Shown: positions 33,904 through 42,828, counted from the stretch's first letter. The stretch is DNA of 53,277 nucleotides from Candidatus Eremiobacterota bacterium (GCA_019235885.1 JAFAKB010000103.1:1-53277); one strand, 5' to 3'. Notes: generated by a model from the sequence alone, not told the origin. Made by a program: numbers and translations.

Positions 33904-34143
33904 TCAATCAATACGCTCATTGCCGAGATCGGGGCCAATGTCCCATTCACCGCCCGGTGGGCCTTGCACCGTTCGGAGCATCGCGGAAAGACGAGAACCG
34001 TGGCGGCGCTCGACGGCGACACCGCCGTCAATGCGCCGCAGCGTCACGATGTCGCCTTCGCGCAGATCGAGATCGCGCGCTAATGCGGCCGGGAGCCGGA
34101 CGGTCAAACTATTGCCGTATCGCGCGATCTTCGTTTCCGTCAT
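33904..34143 (-). CDS. MazE/AbrB-family antitoxin
   Basis: 79 residues from ATG 34143. The N-terminal swapped-hairpin DNA-binding domain (ARYGNSLTVRLPAALARDLD, REGDIVTLRRIDGGVAVERR) is followed by an acidic C-terminal tail (GGEWDIGPDLGNERID) that should wrap the toxin. Its stop adjoins the toxin ATG. An in-frame start at 34185 exists, but ATG 34143 fits the family and sits beside an inverted repeat. It represses its own promoter in known systems. Confidence 0.9.
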   Translation of the reverse strand: MTETKIARYGNSLTVRLPAALARDLDLREGDIVTLRRIDGGVAVERRHGSRLSAMLRTVQGPPGGEWDIGPDLGNERID

Positions 34144-34194
34144 CGTATATCCGAAAGTATACACGTTGAGAACAGTGCCCCGCAAGACCGCCCG
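34144..34194 (-). promoter_or_regulatory. Candidate mazEF promoter/operator
   Basis: A 51-base gap between gatA and the antitoxin, lower in GC than its surroundings. GTATA (34145-34149) and TATAC (34158-34162) form an inverted repeat with an 8-base spacer, directly before the antitoxin ATG. It could be the MazE-type operator and would give gatB a toxin-controlled internal promoter. Confidence 0.5.
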
Positions 34195-35679
34195 CTATGC
34201 CGCCGTGATCTCCGTGACCGGTGTCAGTTTTACGGCGTGGCGCGTGGCTCGTTCATAGGCGTGGGCGTAGCCGAGCAGGGCGCGCTCGGTGAACAGCGGG
34301 CTGGTCAGCTGCAGGCCCATCGGCATCGGGTGGTCACCGTCTTCGGGGAGGGCGGGCGCGCAGGGCACTGAGAGCGACGGCAGGCCGGCGAGCGAGCCGG
34401 GAATCGTGTAGTAGTCCATCAAGTACATCGTGACCGGATCGCTCTTCGCGTTGAACCGGAACGCGGGCGACGACGCGGCGGGCGCCGCGATCACCTCGCA
34501 GCGCTCGAACGCGCGCGCGAAGTCTTCGGCGATCCGCGTGCGCGCCTTCTGCGCTTTCACGTAGTACGCGTCGTAGTAGCCCGAGGAGAGCGCGTACGTG
34601 CCGATCAGGATGCGGCGCTTGACCTCGGCGCCGAACCCCGCTTCGCGTGTGCGCTCGTACATCTCGCCCACGTCGGGCGCGTCGACGCGCAGTCCATAGC
34701 GCACGCCGTCGAAACGCGCCAGGTTCGAAGAGCATTCCGCCGGCGCGATCAGGTAGTACGTCGCCAAGCCGTAGTCGGCCGCCGGCAGCGTGACCTCGAC
34801 CAGCTCCGCGCCGAGCCGCTCCAGCTCGGCGTACGCGCTCTCGTAGGACGCGCGGCTCGCGGCGTCGAGCTTGTCGAGCTCGAACTCCTTGACGATGCCG
34901 ACCCGCACGCCGCGCAAGTCCTCGCGCAAATGGTCCACGCTCGGTTCGACCGCGCGGTCGACGCTGGTCGCGTCGAGCGGATCTTTGCCGGCGATCACGT
35001 CGTAGGCCAGCGCCGCGTCTTCGACGCTGCGCGCGAACGGCCCGATCTGGTCCAGCGACGAAGCGAACGCGATCAAGCCGTAGCGCGAGACGCGCCCGTA
35101 GGTCGGCTTGAACCCGACCACGTTGCAGAACGCGGCCGGCTCGCGGATCGAGCCGCCCGTGTCGCTGCCGAACGACAGCGTCGCCGCAAAGCCGCCGACC
35201 GCGGCCGCGCTGCCGGCCGACGAGCCGCCGGGGACGCGCTCGAGATCGTACGGGTTGCGCGTCGGGCCGAAGGCCGAGTTCTCGCCCGACGAGCCCATCG
35301 CGAACTCGTCCAGGTTCGTCTTGCCGACCGGGAGCGCGCCGGCGTCGAGCAGCCGCTGCACCGCCGTCGCCGTGTACGGCGAGACGAAGCTCTCCAGGAT
35401 CTTCGAACCGGCGGTGGTTCGCGTGCCGGTGAGGCACAGGTTGTCCTTGAGCGCGACCGGGACGCCGGCCAGCGGGAGGTGCTCGCCGGCCGCGACGCGC
35501 TCGTCGACGCGGCGCGCCTGCGCGCGCATCAGCTCCGGGGTGAGCTGAAGGAACGCGGCGAGCTGCGCGTCGGCGCGTTCGACATGCGGGATCACCGCCT
35601 CGGCGATCTCTGCGGCGCTCGCGGCGCGCGCGTTGACCTCCCGCGCGAGCGCGCGAGCCGAGTCCGTCAGCGGGTTCAC
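34195..35679 (-). CDS. gatA: Aspartyl/glutamyl-tRNA(Asn/Gln) amidotransferase subunit A
   Basis: 494 residues, amidase-signature enzyme with the Ser-cisSer-Lys triad visible: Lys78 (VALKDN), Ser153 (GGSSAGSAAA) and Ser177 (DTGGSIREPAAFC). It hydrolyses glutamine and channels ammonia to GatB for conversion of Glu-tRNA(Gln) or Asp-tRNA(Asn). It starts with GTG 35679, 1 base after the gatC stop, with GAGGAGG a little upstream. Complete. Confidence 0.97.
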   Translation of the reverse strand: MNPLTDSARALAREVNARAASAAEIAEAVIPHVERADAQLAAFLQLTPELMRAQARRVDERVAAGEHLPLAGVPVALKDNLCLTGTRTTAGSKILESFVSPYTATAVQRLLDAGALPVGKTNLDEFAMGSSGENSAFGPTRNPYDLERVPGGSSAGSAAAVGGFAATLSFGSDTGGSIREPAAFCNVVGFKPTYGRVSRYGLIAFASSLDQIGPFARSVEDAALAYDVIAGKDPLDATSVDRAVEPSVDHLREDLRGVRVGIVKEFELDKLDAASRASYESAYAELERLGAELVEVTLPAADYGLATYYLIAPAECSSNLARFDGVRYGLRVDAPDVGEMYERTREAGFGAEVKRRILIGTYALSSGYYDAYYVKAQKARTRIAEDFARAFERCEVIAAPAASSPAFRFNAKSDPVTMYLMDYYTIPGSLAGLPSLSVPCAPALPEDGDHPMPMGLQLTSPLFTERALLGYAHAYERATRHAVKLTPVTEITAA

Positions 35680-35680
35680 C

Positions 35681-35983
35681 TCAGCCCTCCTCAGCGAGGA
35701 TGCGCGGGACTCGGAAGAAGCCGGCTTGCGGCTGCGGAGCGTTTGCCAGCGCCTGCTCGCGGGAGAGGCGCGTCTGCGGCCGGAGCACGTCTTCGCGCTG
35801 AACGTTCCGCGAGGGAACGACTTGCGCCGTCGCCGGAACGTCGCCGAGGTCGAGCGCGGTCAGCGCGTCGACGTGCGTCATCAGGCTCCCGAGCTGGGGC
35901 CCGAAGGTGGCGATCTCCTCGTTGCTCAATGCCAGCCGCGCGAGCCGCGCGACGTGGCGGATGTCGATCCGGTCCGTTGGCAT
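35681..35983 (-). CDS. gatC: Aspartyl/glutamyl-tRNA(Asn/Gln) amidotransferase subunit C
   Basis: 100 residues from ATG 35983. It has the GatC pattern: DIRHVARLARLALSNEEI at the N-terminus, the middle LGSLMTHVDALTALDLGDVP, and a C-terminal tail with DVLRPQTRLSREQALANAP and GFFRVPRIL. It stabilises the GatA-GatB interface. First gene of the minus-strand unit gatC-gatA-mazE-mazF-gatB-mutS2-tyrS. An in-frame extension to 36208 lacks family similarity and is not included. Confidence 0.95.
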   Translation of the reverse strand: MPTDRIDIRHVARLARLALSNEEIATFGPQLGSLMTHVDALTALDLGDVPATAQVVPSRNVQREDVLRPQTRLSREQALANAPQPQAGFFRVPRILAEEG

Positions 35984-36291
35984 GACCAGCTTGAGTTCGC
36001 GCCGCGCCGCGGCGGGTCCGTCCGGTCGCCGGGTCCCGGACATTCGTCCGGTTGAGCGCTGGGGGGTCAGACGAACGGTAAAGGTTTCCCAACAAGCCAG
36101 GGGTGGGCCGTACCACGCCCGTAAACAGGGCGCACGGCTCGTGAGACGTGGGTGTTCTCGCGCGTCCGCGCTGCTGCTGGGGGTACGGTGCCGATCCGCT
36201 CTAACCAATTCATGCCCGGCTCTCAGATGGCCGGGCTTTCCCGTGCAGACTCTGCCCCGCGCCGGCGCGGAACTGACATCGAGGTTTTCGC
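35984..36291. promoter_or_regulatory. Divergent intergenic region between gatC and the stalk lipoprotein gene
   Basis: 308 bases with no credible gene. It must hold the promoter of the gat unit and that of the lipoprotein. A clear hairpin GCCCGGC/GCCGGGC with a 9-base loop is at 36214-36236, followed by TTTCCC. A second structured part at about 36113-36151 pairs CCACG with CGTGG around CCCGTAAACAGGG. I looked for known riboswitch cores (c-di-GMP, cobalamin, c-di-AMP) and found none. Confidence 0.4.
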
Positions 36292-37488
36292 GTGAGACGT
36301 CTCGCTTCGGCCGCCCTCGTCGCCTTCGGTGCGGTCGCCGCGCTCGTCGCCTGCCAGGGCGGCGGCGCGAACCCGCCGCCGTTCCCGACCGGTGGCTCGC
36401 CGTTCTGGTCGGTCACGTCGTCCTCCACGGTGACGCTGACCCCGGGAACCACCGTCTCGCTGCCCAGCTCGCACGGCTACGGCGGCTCGTTCACCGTGCC
36501 GTCCGGCAGCGTGCCGCCGGCGACGACGACGATCACGATCACGATGCAGAACTTCGCGCCGACGCAGACCGACGGCATCCCCGCCGTCGGACGCGTGCGC
36601 GCGCCGCAGAGCCACGGCCGCAGCGCCGAGGCGAACTTGCCGCCGCACACGACGCTGGTCTACGTCGGCGTCGAGTCGGACCACGACATCACGCTCCCCG
36701 GCGGGCTCTCGTTCACGGTCCAAGTTCCGCCGGACGTGGCCAATGCAGGCAACTTCTACATCGTGTTCTACGACCCGACCATCAAGGACTGGGTCGTCTA
36801 CTCGGGACCCGCCGCCGTGCACGGCAACAGCCTCACGTTCACGACCAACGGCCCGTTCACGCTGAAGGCGAACGTCAAATACTGGTTCGCGCTGATCGTC
36901 ACGAACGTGCTGATCCCGACGCCCACGCCTTCGCCGACGCCGACGCCGAGCGCGACCCCGACCGGCGGCCCGACGCCGACGCCCAGCCCGACGCCGCACG
37001 GCACCGCGACGCCGACGCCCACGCCGACCCCGGCCGGCGCAACACCGACGCCGACGCCGACCCCGGCCGGCGCAACGCCGACTCCGACTCCGACGCCGAC
37101 AGCAACTCCAACAGCGACCCCCACGCCGACGCCGACGCCGACGCCGACGCCCACGCCAACACCGACTCCCACGCCGACCCCGGTACCGTTCGCTCTGAGC
37201 GCGACGCCGAACCCGACGAACGTGAATGGTACGGGCGCCACGAACGCGCAGCCGATCACCGTCCATGAAACCGGCTACAATGCGACGTTCAACGAGGGCG
37301 ACAACTGCAGCGGTATCGCGACCGTCACGACGTCGAACAACCACGGCCCGAGCGCAACCTACACCGTCACCGGCGTCGCTGCCGGCTCGTGCACCGCGAC
37401 CTTCTCCGACCTCTTCGGTCAGACGGCTCCGGTGACCATCAACGTGACCACCAACCCGTTCCACATCTCGAGCAAGAAGCGCCGATGA
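36292..37488 (+). CDS. Lipoprotein with Thr-Pro stalk and beta-sandwich-like domains
   Basis: 398 residues from GTG 36292 (GAGG 7 bases upstream). The lipobox VAAL-VAC places the lipid Cys at residue ~21. Residues ~25-205 form a beta-rich, Thr/Ser/Val domain. Residues ~208-300 are almost purely Thr-Pro with Gly/Ala breaks, an extended rigid stalk. The last ~95 residues are a small Ig-like domain ([20 protein letters not shown]) with two Cys. It ends in a basic KKRR. The design suggests a surface- or periplasm-exposed adhesin or scaffold. It is followed 41 bases later by another lipoprotein. Family not recognised. Confidence 0.82.
   Translation: MRRLASAALVAFGAVAALVACQGGGANPPPFPTGGSPFWSVTSSSTVTLTPGTTVSLPSSHGYGGSFTVPSGSVPPATTTITITMQNFAPTQTDGIPAVGRVRAPQSHGRSAEANLPPHTTLVYVGVESDHDITLPGGLSFTVQVPPDVANAGNFYIVFYDPTIKDWVVYSGPAAVHGNSLTFTTNGPFTLKANVKYWFALIVTNVLIPTPTPSPTPTPSATPTGGPTPTPSPTPHGTATPTPTPTPAGATPTPTPTPAGATPTPTPTPTATPTATPTPTPTPTPTPTPTPTPTPTPVPFALSATPNPTNVNGTGATNAQPITVHETGYNATFNEGDNCSGIATVTTSNNHGPSATYTVTGVAAGSCTATFSDLFGQTAPVTINVTTNPFHISSKKRR
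36913..37190. repeat. Low-complexity tandem ACSCCS (Thr-Pro) repeat
   Basis: Imperfect hexamers of the form ACGCCG/ACCCCG encode the Thr-Pro stalk. Such arrays change length by slippage, so stalk length may vary between strains. It is an in-frame protein repeat, not a CRISPR array. Confidence 0.85.
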
Positions 37489-37529
37489 GCGGCGCAACAA
37501 CACCATCACCCCAAGGAGCCCACGCCCAC

Positions 37530-38837
37530 ATGCGTAAGATCCTCATTCTCGCCACCGTGCTTGCGCTTGCGGGCTGCGGCGGCGGCGGCGGCGGCAGTTC
37601 GCAGCCGCAGCCGCCTCCCGTGCCGACCGCGGCGCCGAACGGTCCCTTCTACACGCCGCAGTTCACGATCGTCGTGCCGAGCGGCGGCAAGTCCGGCTCG
37701 AGCGCCAAGGTGAAGTCGAGCGCGCGCACGCCGAATTACGTCTCGTCCGGGACGCTCTCCGTGCAGATCACGCTGACCGCGGACTCGGTCGGCATCGCGC
37801 CCAACACGATCACAGGCAATCCGGCGACAACGGTAATCCCGGCGAACTCGTGCAACAGCGGATGCACGGTGAACGGGCCGCCGTCGCCGCCCGGAACCGA
37901 CTCGTTCCTCATCGTTACGTACGACAACAACGTCCCGGCCAGCGGCCACCCGCTCAACGCGGCCCAGCTCAACAACGTGACGATCACCGCGGGCCAGAAC
38001 AACCCGCAGAGCGTCACGCTCGGCGCGATCCCGAAGACGCTCAGCGTCTCGGGCGTTCCGACGGGCGGCGGCGCGTTCACCGCGGGCACCGCGTCGCAGG
38101 CTGCGAACGTCAGCGTCGTCGCGGTCGACGCGGCCGGCGTCACGATCCCGACCGGCCACACGCCGAACGTGTTCTACGTCGATGCCACCGGCACGGCGAT
38201 CAACGTCACGCTGAGCGATCCGGACACGGGCCAGCACGGCTCGTGCGTGATCAACACCGGCACGTCGACCTGCACCACCGGTGCGGCGACGTCGGTGACG
38301 TTCAGCGGTCCGGACGTCACGCGCGTCCTCGCGTACGACGGCCTCGCGGAGAACGACGTGACCTTGACGGCGTCCGCGAGCACAGCGACGAACGGGACCG
38401 CGATCTTTGAGCCGAAGCTGAACGCGCCGGTCTTCAACGGCTCGCAGGCGACGCCCAGCGGCGTCGCGCTGAGCGGCTCGCCGGAGATCGACCTGTTCGC
38501 CACCAGCGGAATCGGCAGCACCGGCTCCGAGTCGTTCACCGAGAGCGGCTGGACGAACGCGCCGTACGGCCACGCGCTGACGCACGCGGAGACCGGCGCC
38601 TGCACGGGCACGGCGACGTCGATGTCGCAGATCGCCACGATCTCGACCGGCGCGAACGACACGACGAACGGCACGCCGTTCACCGCGACGGTCGTCGGCA
38701 GCCCGGTCACCGGCTCGTGCCCGTCGACGATCAGCGACGGTCTTTCGGGCAACGGCACCGACGGCTCGGCGACGCTGACCGTGACCTACACGACCTCGTC
38801 GATCAGCGCGTCGGCGAAGCACCGCCACCAGAAGTAA
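37530..38837 (+). CDS. Gly-rich secreted lipoprotein, unknown
   Basis: 435 residues from ATG 37530, chosen over the upstream in-frame starts because AAGGAG precedes it and a lipoprotein signal begins there (ILATVLALAGC, Cys at residue 16) followed by a Gly/Ser linker. The rest is a repetitive Thr/Ser/Asn-rich beta protein with three or more Ig-like modules and paired Cys (NSCNSGCTV, GSCVINTGTSTC). Its segment ARTPNYVSSGTLSVQITL matches APQYVSSSTSKIVFTL of the next lipoprotein, so they share an N-terminal domain. Function unknown; a surface matrix or adhesin role is suggested by composition. Confidence 0.85.
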   Translation: MRKILILATVLALAGCGGGGGGSSQPQPPPVPTAAPNGPFYTPQFTIVVPSGGKSGSSAKVKSSARTPNYVSSGTLSVQITLTADSVGIAPNTITGNPATTVIPANSCNSGCTVNGPPSPPGTDSFLIVTYDNNVPASGHPLNAAQLNNVTITAGQNNPQSVTLGAIPKTLSVSGVPTGGGAFTAGTASQAANVSVVAVDAAGVTIPTGHTPNVFYVDATGTAINVTLSDPDTGQHGSCVINTGTSTCTTGAATSVTFSGPDVTRVLAYDGLAENDVTLTASASTATNGTAIFEPKLNAPVFNGSQATPSGVALSGSPEIDLFATSGIGSTGSESFTESGWTNAPYGHALTHAETGACTGTATSMSQIATISTGANDTTNGTPFTATVVGSPVTGSCPSTISDGLSGNGTDGSATLTVTYTTSSISASAKHRHQK

Positions 38838-38899
38838 ACCGGCGCTGAAAGGCACCGCCGCGCATCCGCCTTCGGACGGGTCGCGGCGGTGCGCCGGTT
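38838..38899 (+). terminator. Strong intrinsic terminator-like hairpin
   Basis: Nested stems GCACCGCCGCG/CGCGGCGGTGC (38852-38862 with 38882-38892) and ACCGGC/GCCGGT, followed by TTCTCTT, directly after the stop of the preceding lipoprotein. It should separate this gene from the tail-collar operon that follows. Confidence 0.75.
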
Positions 38900-38976
38900 C
38901 TCTTCCGGTCCTCCCTTCCAACCGTCTCCACGAATTTTCTGGTTCAGCCGCTTGCGGCGGCTGAGGAATGGTGTCC

Positions 38977-41124
38977 ATGAAACGGCTCGGCAAGAAGCTC
39001 TTCTTCAATTTCCTCGCCTCCGTCGCGGCCGCATCGCTCGCCGCGTGCGGCGGTGGTTCACACAGCGCTCTGCCGCTAGCCGGCCCGATCGCGAACGGCG
39101 CGCAGTATAACGGCCCGCTCGCCGACGCGACGTTCAAGATCACCATTCCGCCACCGCCGAAGACGAGCGGCAAGCAGCGCGCGCCGCAATACGTCTCGTC
39201 GTCGACCTCGAAGATCGTCTTCACGCTGAACACGGCGAGCCGCCTGACCGCCGGGCAAGTGACTTCGTTCAACACGAGCAGCCTCGGCGCGATGGCCGTG
39301 ACGCTCAACAGCCCGACGTGCCCGGGGACCGGGCCGTGGACTTGCACGCTGACGATCAAGCTGCCGCCGGGCACCGACAACATCACCGTCTCCGCCGAGG
39401 ACTCCTCGAACCACGTCCTCTCGCAGCAGATTCAGAGCTTCACCGTCGTCGTGGCGACGGCGAACTCGTTCAGCCTCGTCCTCGACGCGAACGTCAACGT
39501 CATGACCGTCAACGGCAGCGGCAGCTGCCAGAACGGCCCGGTCGGCTCCGTGTTCGGCTCGGTCGGAACGACGCCGGTCACGTTCACGGTCTCGAACACC
39601 GACCTTGCGAACAAGACGATCATCGGACCCGGTCTGCCCAAGATTGAGATTCAGGACAACACCGCCACCTACCAGGCAGCGTCGGGGACCATCAACGGGA
39701 CCGGCGGCACGGTGAGCTTCACGATCAACCAGGCTGCGCAAAGCTTCACGCTGACGCCGAGCAACAGCTCGACGACCAACGCCTCGATCAACGTCAAGGA
39801 GATTCCGCCGAACTCGAACGGCGGGAGCGACGGCTTGTCGTTCGCGCCGACCAAGAGCTTTGCGTTCTCGACCGGCGTCGCGCCGCCGTCGCACAATTTC
39901 CTCGCCGTCGTCGAGCAGACCGGCGCAAACAGCGGTCAGGTCGATCTCTTCAACGTCAACAGCACGGATCAGTCGTCCCTCTCGGCGTTCAGCCCCGCGA
40001 CGCTGCCGGTCACGAACTCGACGAACGAGAACAAGCCGGACGTCGACAACCCGCTCTCGCTCGTTTGGGACAACACCGGCGATCTGCTGATCGGCAACTC
40101 CCATGACGGAAGCGCGAACGGGGGCGACATGGCGTGCATTCCCGTCGGCGCGATCTCGACCGGCGCGAACACGTCGACGACCGTCTCGTCGAACGTCACC
40201 GTTCCGGTCGCGATCGCATACGACAGCCGCGACGGCAGCGTGGCGCTCGCCGACAACACGATCAGCGCGACGTACGCTCTCTCCGAATATCTCTTGACGG
40301 GAAACTACACCGCCGCGGCCCCGCCGCGCGACCTGACCGAAACCGGTCTTGGTGACAACTGGGTGGTCGACATCCCGGTCACGACCCTCAACGCCGGAAC
40401 GTACGCGGCAGCGATCACGGACGGCGGTGAGGTCGACCCCGCGCACGGCGGTCCTCACACCTCAAAGATCACCATCTTCAGCCCGAACGGAACTGCTACC
40501 GACGTCACGTGCGGGGGGTCGTGCACGGGCACGACGTACGCGATCGACAACCCGACCTCGCTGGCATGGGACAACACGAACAACCAGCTCGTGATCGCCA
40601 ACGGCTCGATCTTCCACAAGCAACTGAGCTTCTATACGATCTCGGGCGCCGGAAATAGCCCGGTCGCGGTGCAGACGAAAGTCATCGCCGTGCCGAGCAA
40701 GCAGTTCGTCGTCGCGACCTCGCCCGACGGGCACGTCGCGGTCCAGTACAACTCGCCCGCCGGTTCGGGCTATCCGCTGGTGCAGGTCTACGACAACACC
40801 GCCGCACGGAACCCCGTCGGCGGCCCGATTCCGTACAACAACACCACCGACGCCGGAACGTGCTCGAACTACGTCTACGGCAGCATCGGCGCGCCGATCG
40901 TGCGCTCGTTGACGTGGCTGTCGAACTCGAAGCTGATGGTGGCGCTGGAAGACACCAACGCCGGCTTCACCGCCCAAAACGGCTTGCACATCTACGACAT
41001 CACCAACCTGACCGTCCCGACGGGCTACGACGACAAGAACTGCGCGGCGTATAGCGCCGCGCCGACTCAAACGTCGTCGACGCAGATCACCAACAGGCCG
41101 CTCGGGACGGCGTTCAAGCCTTAA
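38977..41124 (+). CDS. Large secreted lipoprotein heading the tail-collar operon
   Basis: 715 residues from ATG 38977 (GAGG 10 bases upstream; ATG 38968 is too close to it). The lipobox LAAC (Cys ~24) is followed by GGGSHS. The N-terminal domain is shared with the previous lipoprotein. The C-terminal ~450 residues show spaced repeats such as NPLSLVWDNTGDLLIGN and NPTSLAWDNTNNQLVIAN, which look like blades of an NHL/YncE-type beta-propeller. A propeller on a lipid anchor suggests a binding scaffold. A small hairpin CAGCCGC/GCGGCTG (38945-38963) precedes the start. Only 16 bases separate it from the first tail-collar gene, so they are one operon. Confidence 0.85.
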   Translation: MKRLGKKLFFNFLASVAAASLAACGGGSHSALPLAGPIANGAQYNGPLADATFKITIPPPPKTSGKQRAPQYVSSSTSKIVFTLNTASRLTAGQVTSFNTSSLGAMAVTLNSPTCPGTGPWTCTLTIKLPPGTDNITVSAEDSSNHVLSQQIQSFTVVVATANSFSLVLDANVNVMTVNGSGSCQNGPVGSVFGSVGTTPVTFTVSNTDLANKTIIGPGLPKIEIQDNTATYQAASGTINGTGGTVSFTINQAAQSFTLTPSNSSTTNASINVKEIPPNSNGGSDGLSFAPTKSFAFSTGVAPPSHNFLAVVEQTGANSGQVDLFNVNSTDQSSLSAFSPATLPVTNSTNENKPDVDNPLSLVWDNTGDLLIGNSHDGSANGGDMACIPVGAISTGANTSTTVSSNVTVPVAIAYDSRDGSVALADNTISATYALSEYLLTGNYTAAAPPRDLTETGLGDNWVVDIPVTTLNAGTYAAAITDGGEVDPAHGGPHTSKITIFSPNGTATDVTCGGSCTGTTYAIDNPTSLAWDNTNNQLVIANGSIFHKQLSFYTISGAGNSPVAVQTKVIAVPSKQFVVATSPDGHVAVQYNSPAGSGYPLVQVYDNTAARNPVGGPIPYNNTTDAGTCSNYVYGSIGAPIVRSLTWLSNSKLMVALEDTNAGFTAQNGLHIYDITNLTVPTGYDDKNCAAYSAAPTQTSSTQITNRPLGTAFKP

Positions 41125-41140
41125 CGAAAGCAGAGGATCA

Positions 41141-41680
41141 ATGGCCTCACCTTATGTCGGCGAGATTCGAATGTTCGCTGGGAGCTTCCCACCACAGGGG
41201 TGGATGACGTGCGACGGCCAGATACTCCCGATCTCGGAATACGAAACGCTCTTCAACCTGATCGGAACGACGTACGGAGGGGACGGTCAAAGCACGTTTG
41301 CCCTGCCGAACCTCGCCGCGCAGGTTCCGCTCCACATGGGCAACAACGGCATCTCCACCTACACCTTGGCCCAGACCGGAGGCACCCCGAGCGTCACGCT
41401 GACGACGAATCAGATGCCGTCCCACACTCATCCGATCGTCGCGGACAACAACGGGGCGACGGCGGTCAGTCCCTCGAGCGCATACTATGCGGCGTCGACG
41501 CCGAAGCTGCTGTACACCGTTCCGAACAGCCCGGCGAATCCCGATTCGCCGACATGGCGCAACTTCAACGCCGGATTTCTTCCGTCCCAAGGCGGAAGCC
41601 AGCCGCACGAAAACATGCAGCCGTACTTGGCGATTACGTTCATCATATCGCTGTTCGGCATTTACCCGAGCCCGACGTAG
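41141..41680 (+). CDS. Phage tail collar domain protein 1
   Basis: 179 residues. It opens with the tail-collar signature YVGEIRMFAGSFPPQGWMTC, DGQILPIS and IGTTYGGDGQSTFALPNL, then the His motif MPSHTHPI, and ends with GGSQPHENMQPYLAITFIIS. This module forms trimeric tips of phage tails; free-standing bacterial versions are known and often occur in trios. It has no signal peptide. First of three paralogues. GAGGA precedes ATG 41141. Confidence 0.92.
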   Translation: MASPYVGEIRMFAGSFPPQGWMTCDGQILPISEYETLFNLIGTTYGGDGQSTFALPNLAAQVPLHMGNNGISTYTLAQTGGTPSVTLTTNQMPSHTHPIVADNNGATAVSPSSAYYAASTPKLLYTVPNSPANPDSPTWRNFNAGFLPSQGGSQPHENMQPYLAITFIISLFGIYPSPT

Positions 41681-41689
41681 AGGTTAGAG

Positions 41690-42235
41690 ATGTCGAGTCC
41701 ATTCCTAGCAGAGATCCGCATCTTTCCGTTCAACTTCGCCCCGAAGGGCTGGGCGTTCTGCGACGGGCAGCTCATGCCGATCTCCCAAAACACGGCTCTC
41801 TTCTCGCTCCTCGGCACGTTTTACGGCGGCGACGGCAAGAGCAATTTCGCGCTGCCGAACCTGCAGGGCAACGTGGCGATCCACACGACCCAGTACAGCG
41901 GTAACTCACCGTTCGGCCAATTCTACCTCGGGCAGACGGGTGGCGTGGACTACGTCACGCTCCTCACGAGCGAGATGCCGGCACACACGCACACGGCGCA
42001 GGCCGACTTCGACAACAACAACGCTACGGCGAGTTCGCCGAGCGGTGCTGTGCCGGTGAACGCGACGCCGATCCACACCTTCTCGAACCCGAGCGGGCAG
42101 ACGCCGCAAATCGCCTCCATGAACCCGGCCATGATCAGCGTCGCAGGCGGCAGCCAGCCGCACAACAACATGATGCCTTATTTGACGCTCAACTACTGCA
42201 TCGCACTTCAGGGAATCTTCCCGGCGCGCCCGTAG
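41690..42235 (+). CDS. Phage tail collar domain protein 2
   Basis: 181 residues, paralogue of its neighbours (FLAEIRIFPFNFAPKGWAFC, DGQLMPIS, FYGGDGKSNFALPNL, MPAHTHTAQ, GGSQPHNNMMPYLTLNYCIA). The start is 9 bases after the previous stop with GAGG in the gap. Divergence lies in the central loop (residues ~105-140), probably the exposed, specificity-bearing part of the trimer. Export route unclear, as no signal peptide is present. Confidence 0.92.
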   Translation: MSSPFLAEIRIFPFNFAPKGWAFCDGQLMPISQNTALFSLLGTFYGGDGKSNFALPNLQGNVAIHTTQYSGNSPFGQFYLGQTGGVDYVTLLTSEMPAHTHTAQADFDNNNATASSPSGAVPVNATPIHTFSNPSGQTPQIASMNPAMISVAGGSQPHNNMMPYLTLNYCIALQGIFPARP

Positions 42236-42271
42236 GCGCCGGGACGACGATACGCTAGGAGCAACGATTCG

Positions 42272-42784
42272 ATGTCTGAACCATTCCTCTCCGAGATCAG
42301 GATCATGTCGTTCAACTTCGCTCCCAAAGGGTGGGCGCTGTGCAACGGCCAGCTGTTGCCGATCAACCAAAACCAGGCTCTCTTCTCGCTGCTCGGCACG
42401 ACTTACGGCGGCGACGGGCGTGTGAACTTCGCGCTTCCCAACCTTCAGGGACGCGTCGCGATGCACATGGGCGGCGGTCATACGCTCGGTGAGCGCGGCG
42501 GTGAAGAGGCGCACACCGTGATCCAGAGCGAGATGCCCGCGCACATCCATCCCGCGCAGGCCGACATCAAGCAAGGCGATGCGAACACCGGAAACCCTGG
42601 GAACGCCTATCCGGCATACACCACGGGGAACCCGATGTACTCGAACGGCAGCAACAACATGGTGGCGATGTATCCCCAAATGGTCTTGAACACCGGCGGC
42701 AGCCAGCCGCACGAGAACCGCCAGCAGTTTCTGTGCCTGAACTTCTGCATCGCCCTGCAAGGGATCTTCCCGAGTCAGAACTAG
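42272..42784 (+). CDS. Phage tail collar domain protein 3
   Basis: 170 residues (FLSEIRIMSFNFAPKGWALC, NGQLLPIN, TYGGDGRVNFALPNLQG, MPAHIHPAQ, GGSQPHENRQQFLCLNFCIA). Closest to protein 2 in the N-terminal half. AGGAG lies 11 bases before the ATG. It keeps the C-terminal LQGIFPSQN shared with protein 2, which supports recent tandem duplication. Confidence 0.92.
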   Translation: MSEPFLSEIRIMSFNFAPKGWALCNGQLLPINQNQALFSLLGTTYGGDGRVNFALPNLQGRVAMHMGGGHTLGERGGEEAHTVIQSEMPAHIHPAQADIKQGDANTGNPGNAYPAYTTGNPMYSNGSNNMVAMYPQMVLNTGGSQPHENRQQFLCLNFCIALQGIFPSQN

Positions 42785-42828
42785 TCTGCGACAGCCCTTT
42801 CTGACCTACACCGAAAAGGACAATTACA

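Noticed and set aside
35984-36291. Cyclic-di-GMP, cobalamin or cyclic-di-AMP riboswitch before the stalk lipoprotein
   Set aside because: Hairpins are present, but the conserved cores of these riboswitches could not be matched.
36913-37190. Possible CRISPR or satellite array
   Set aside because: The periodicity is 6 bases in frame with a lipoprotein stalk; there are no spacers.
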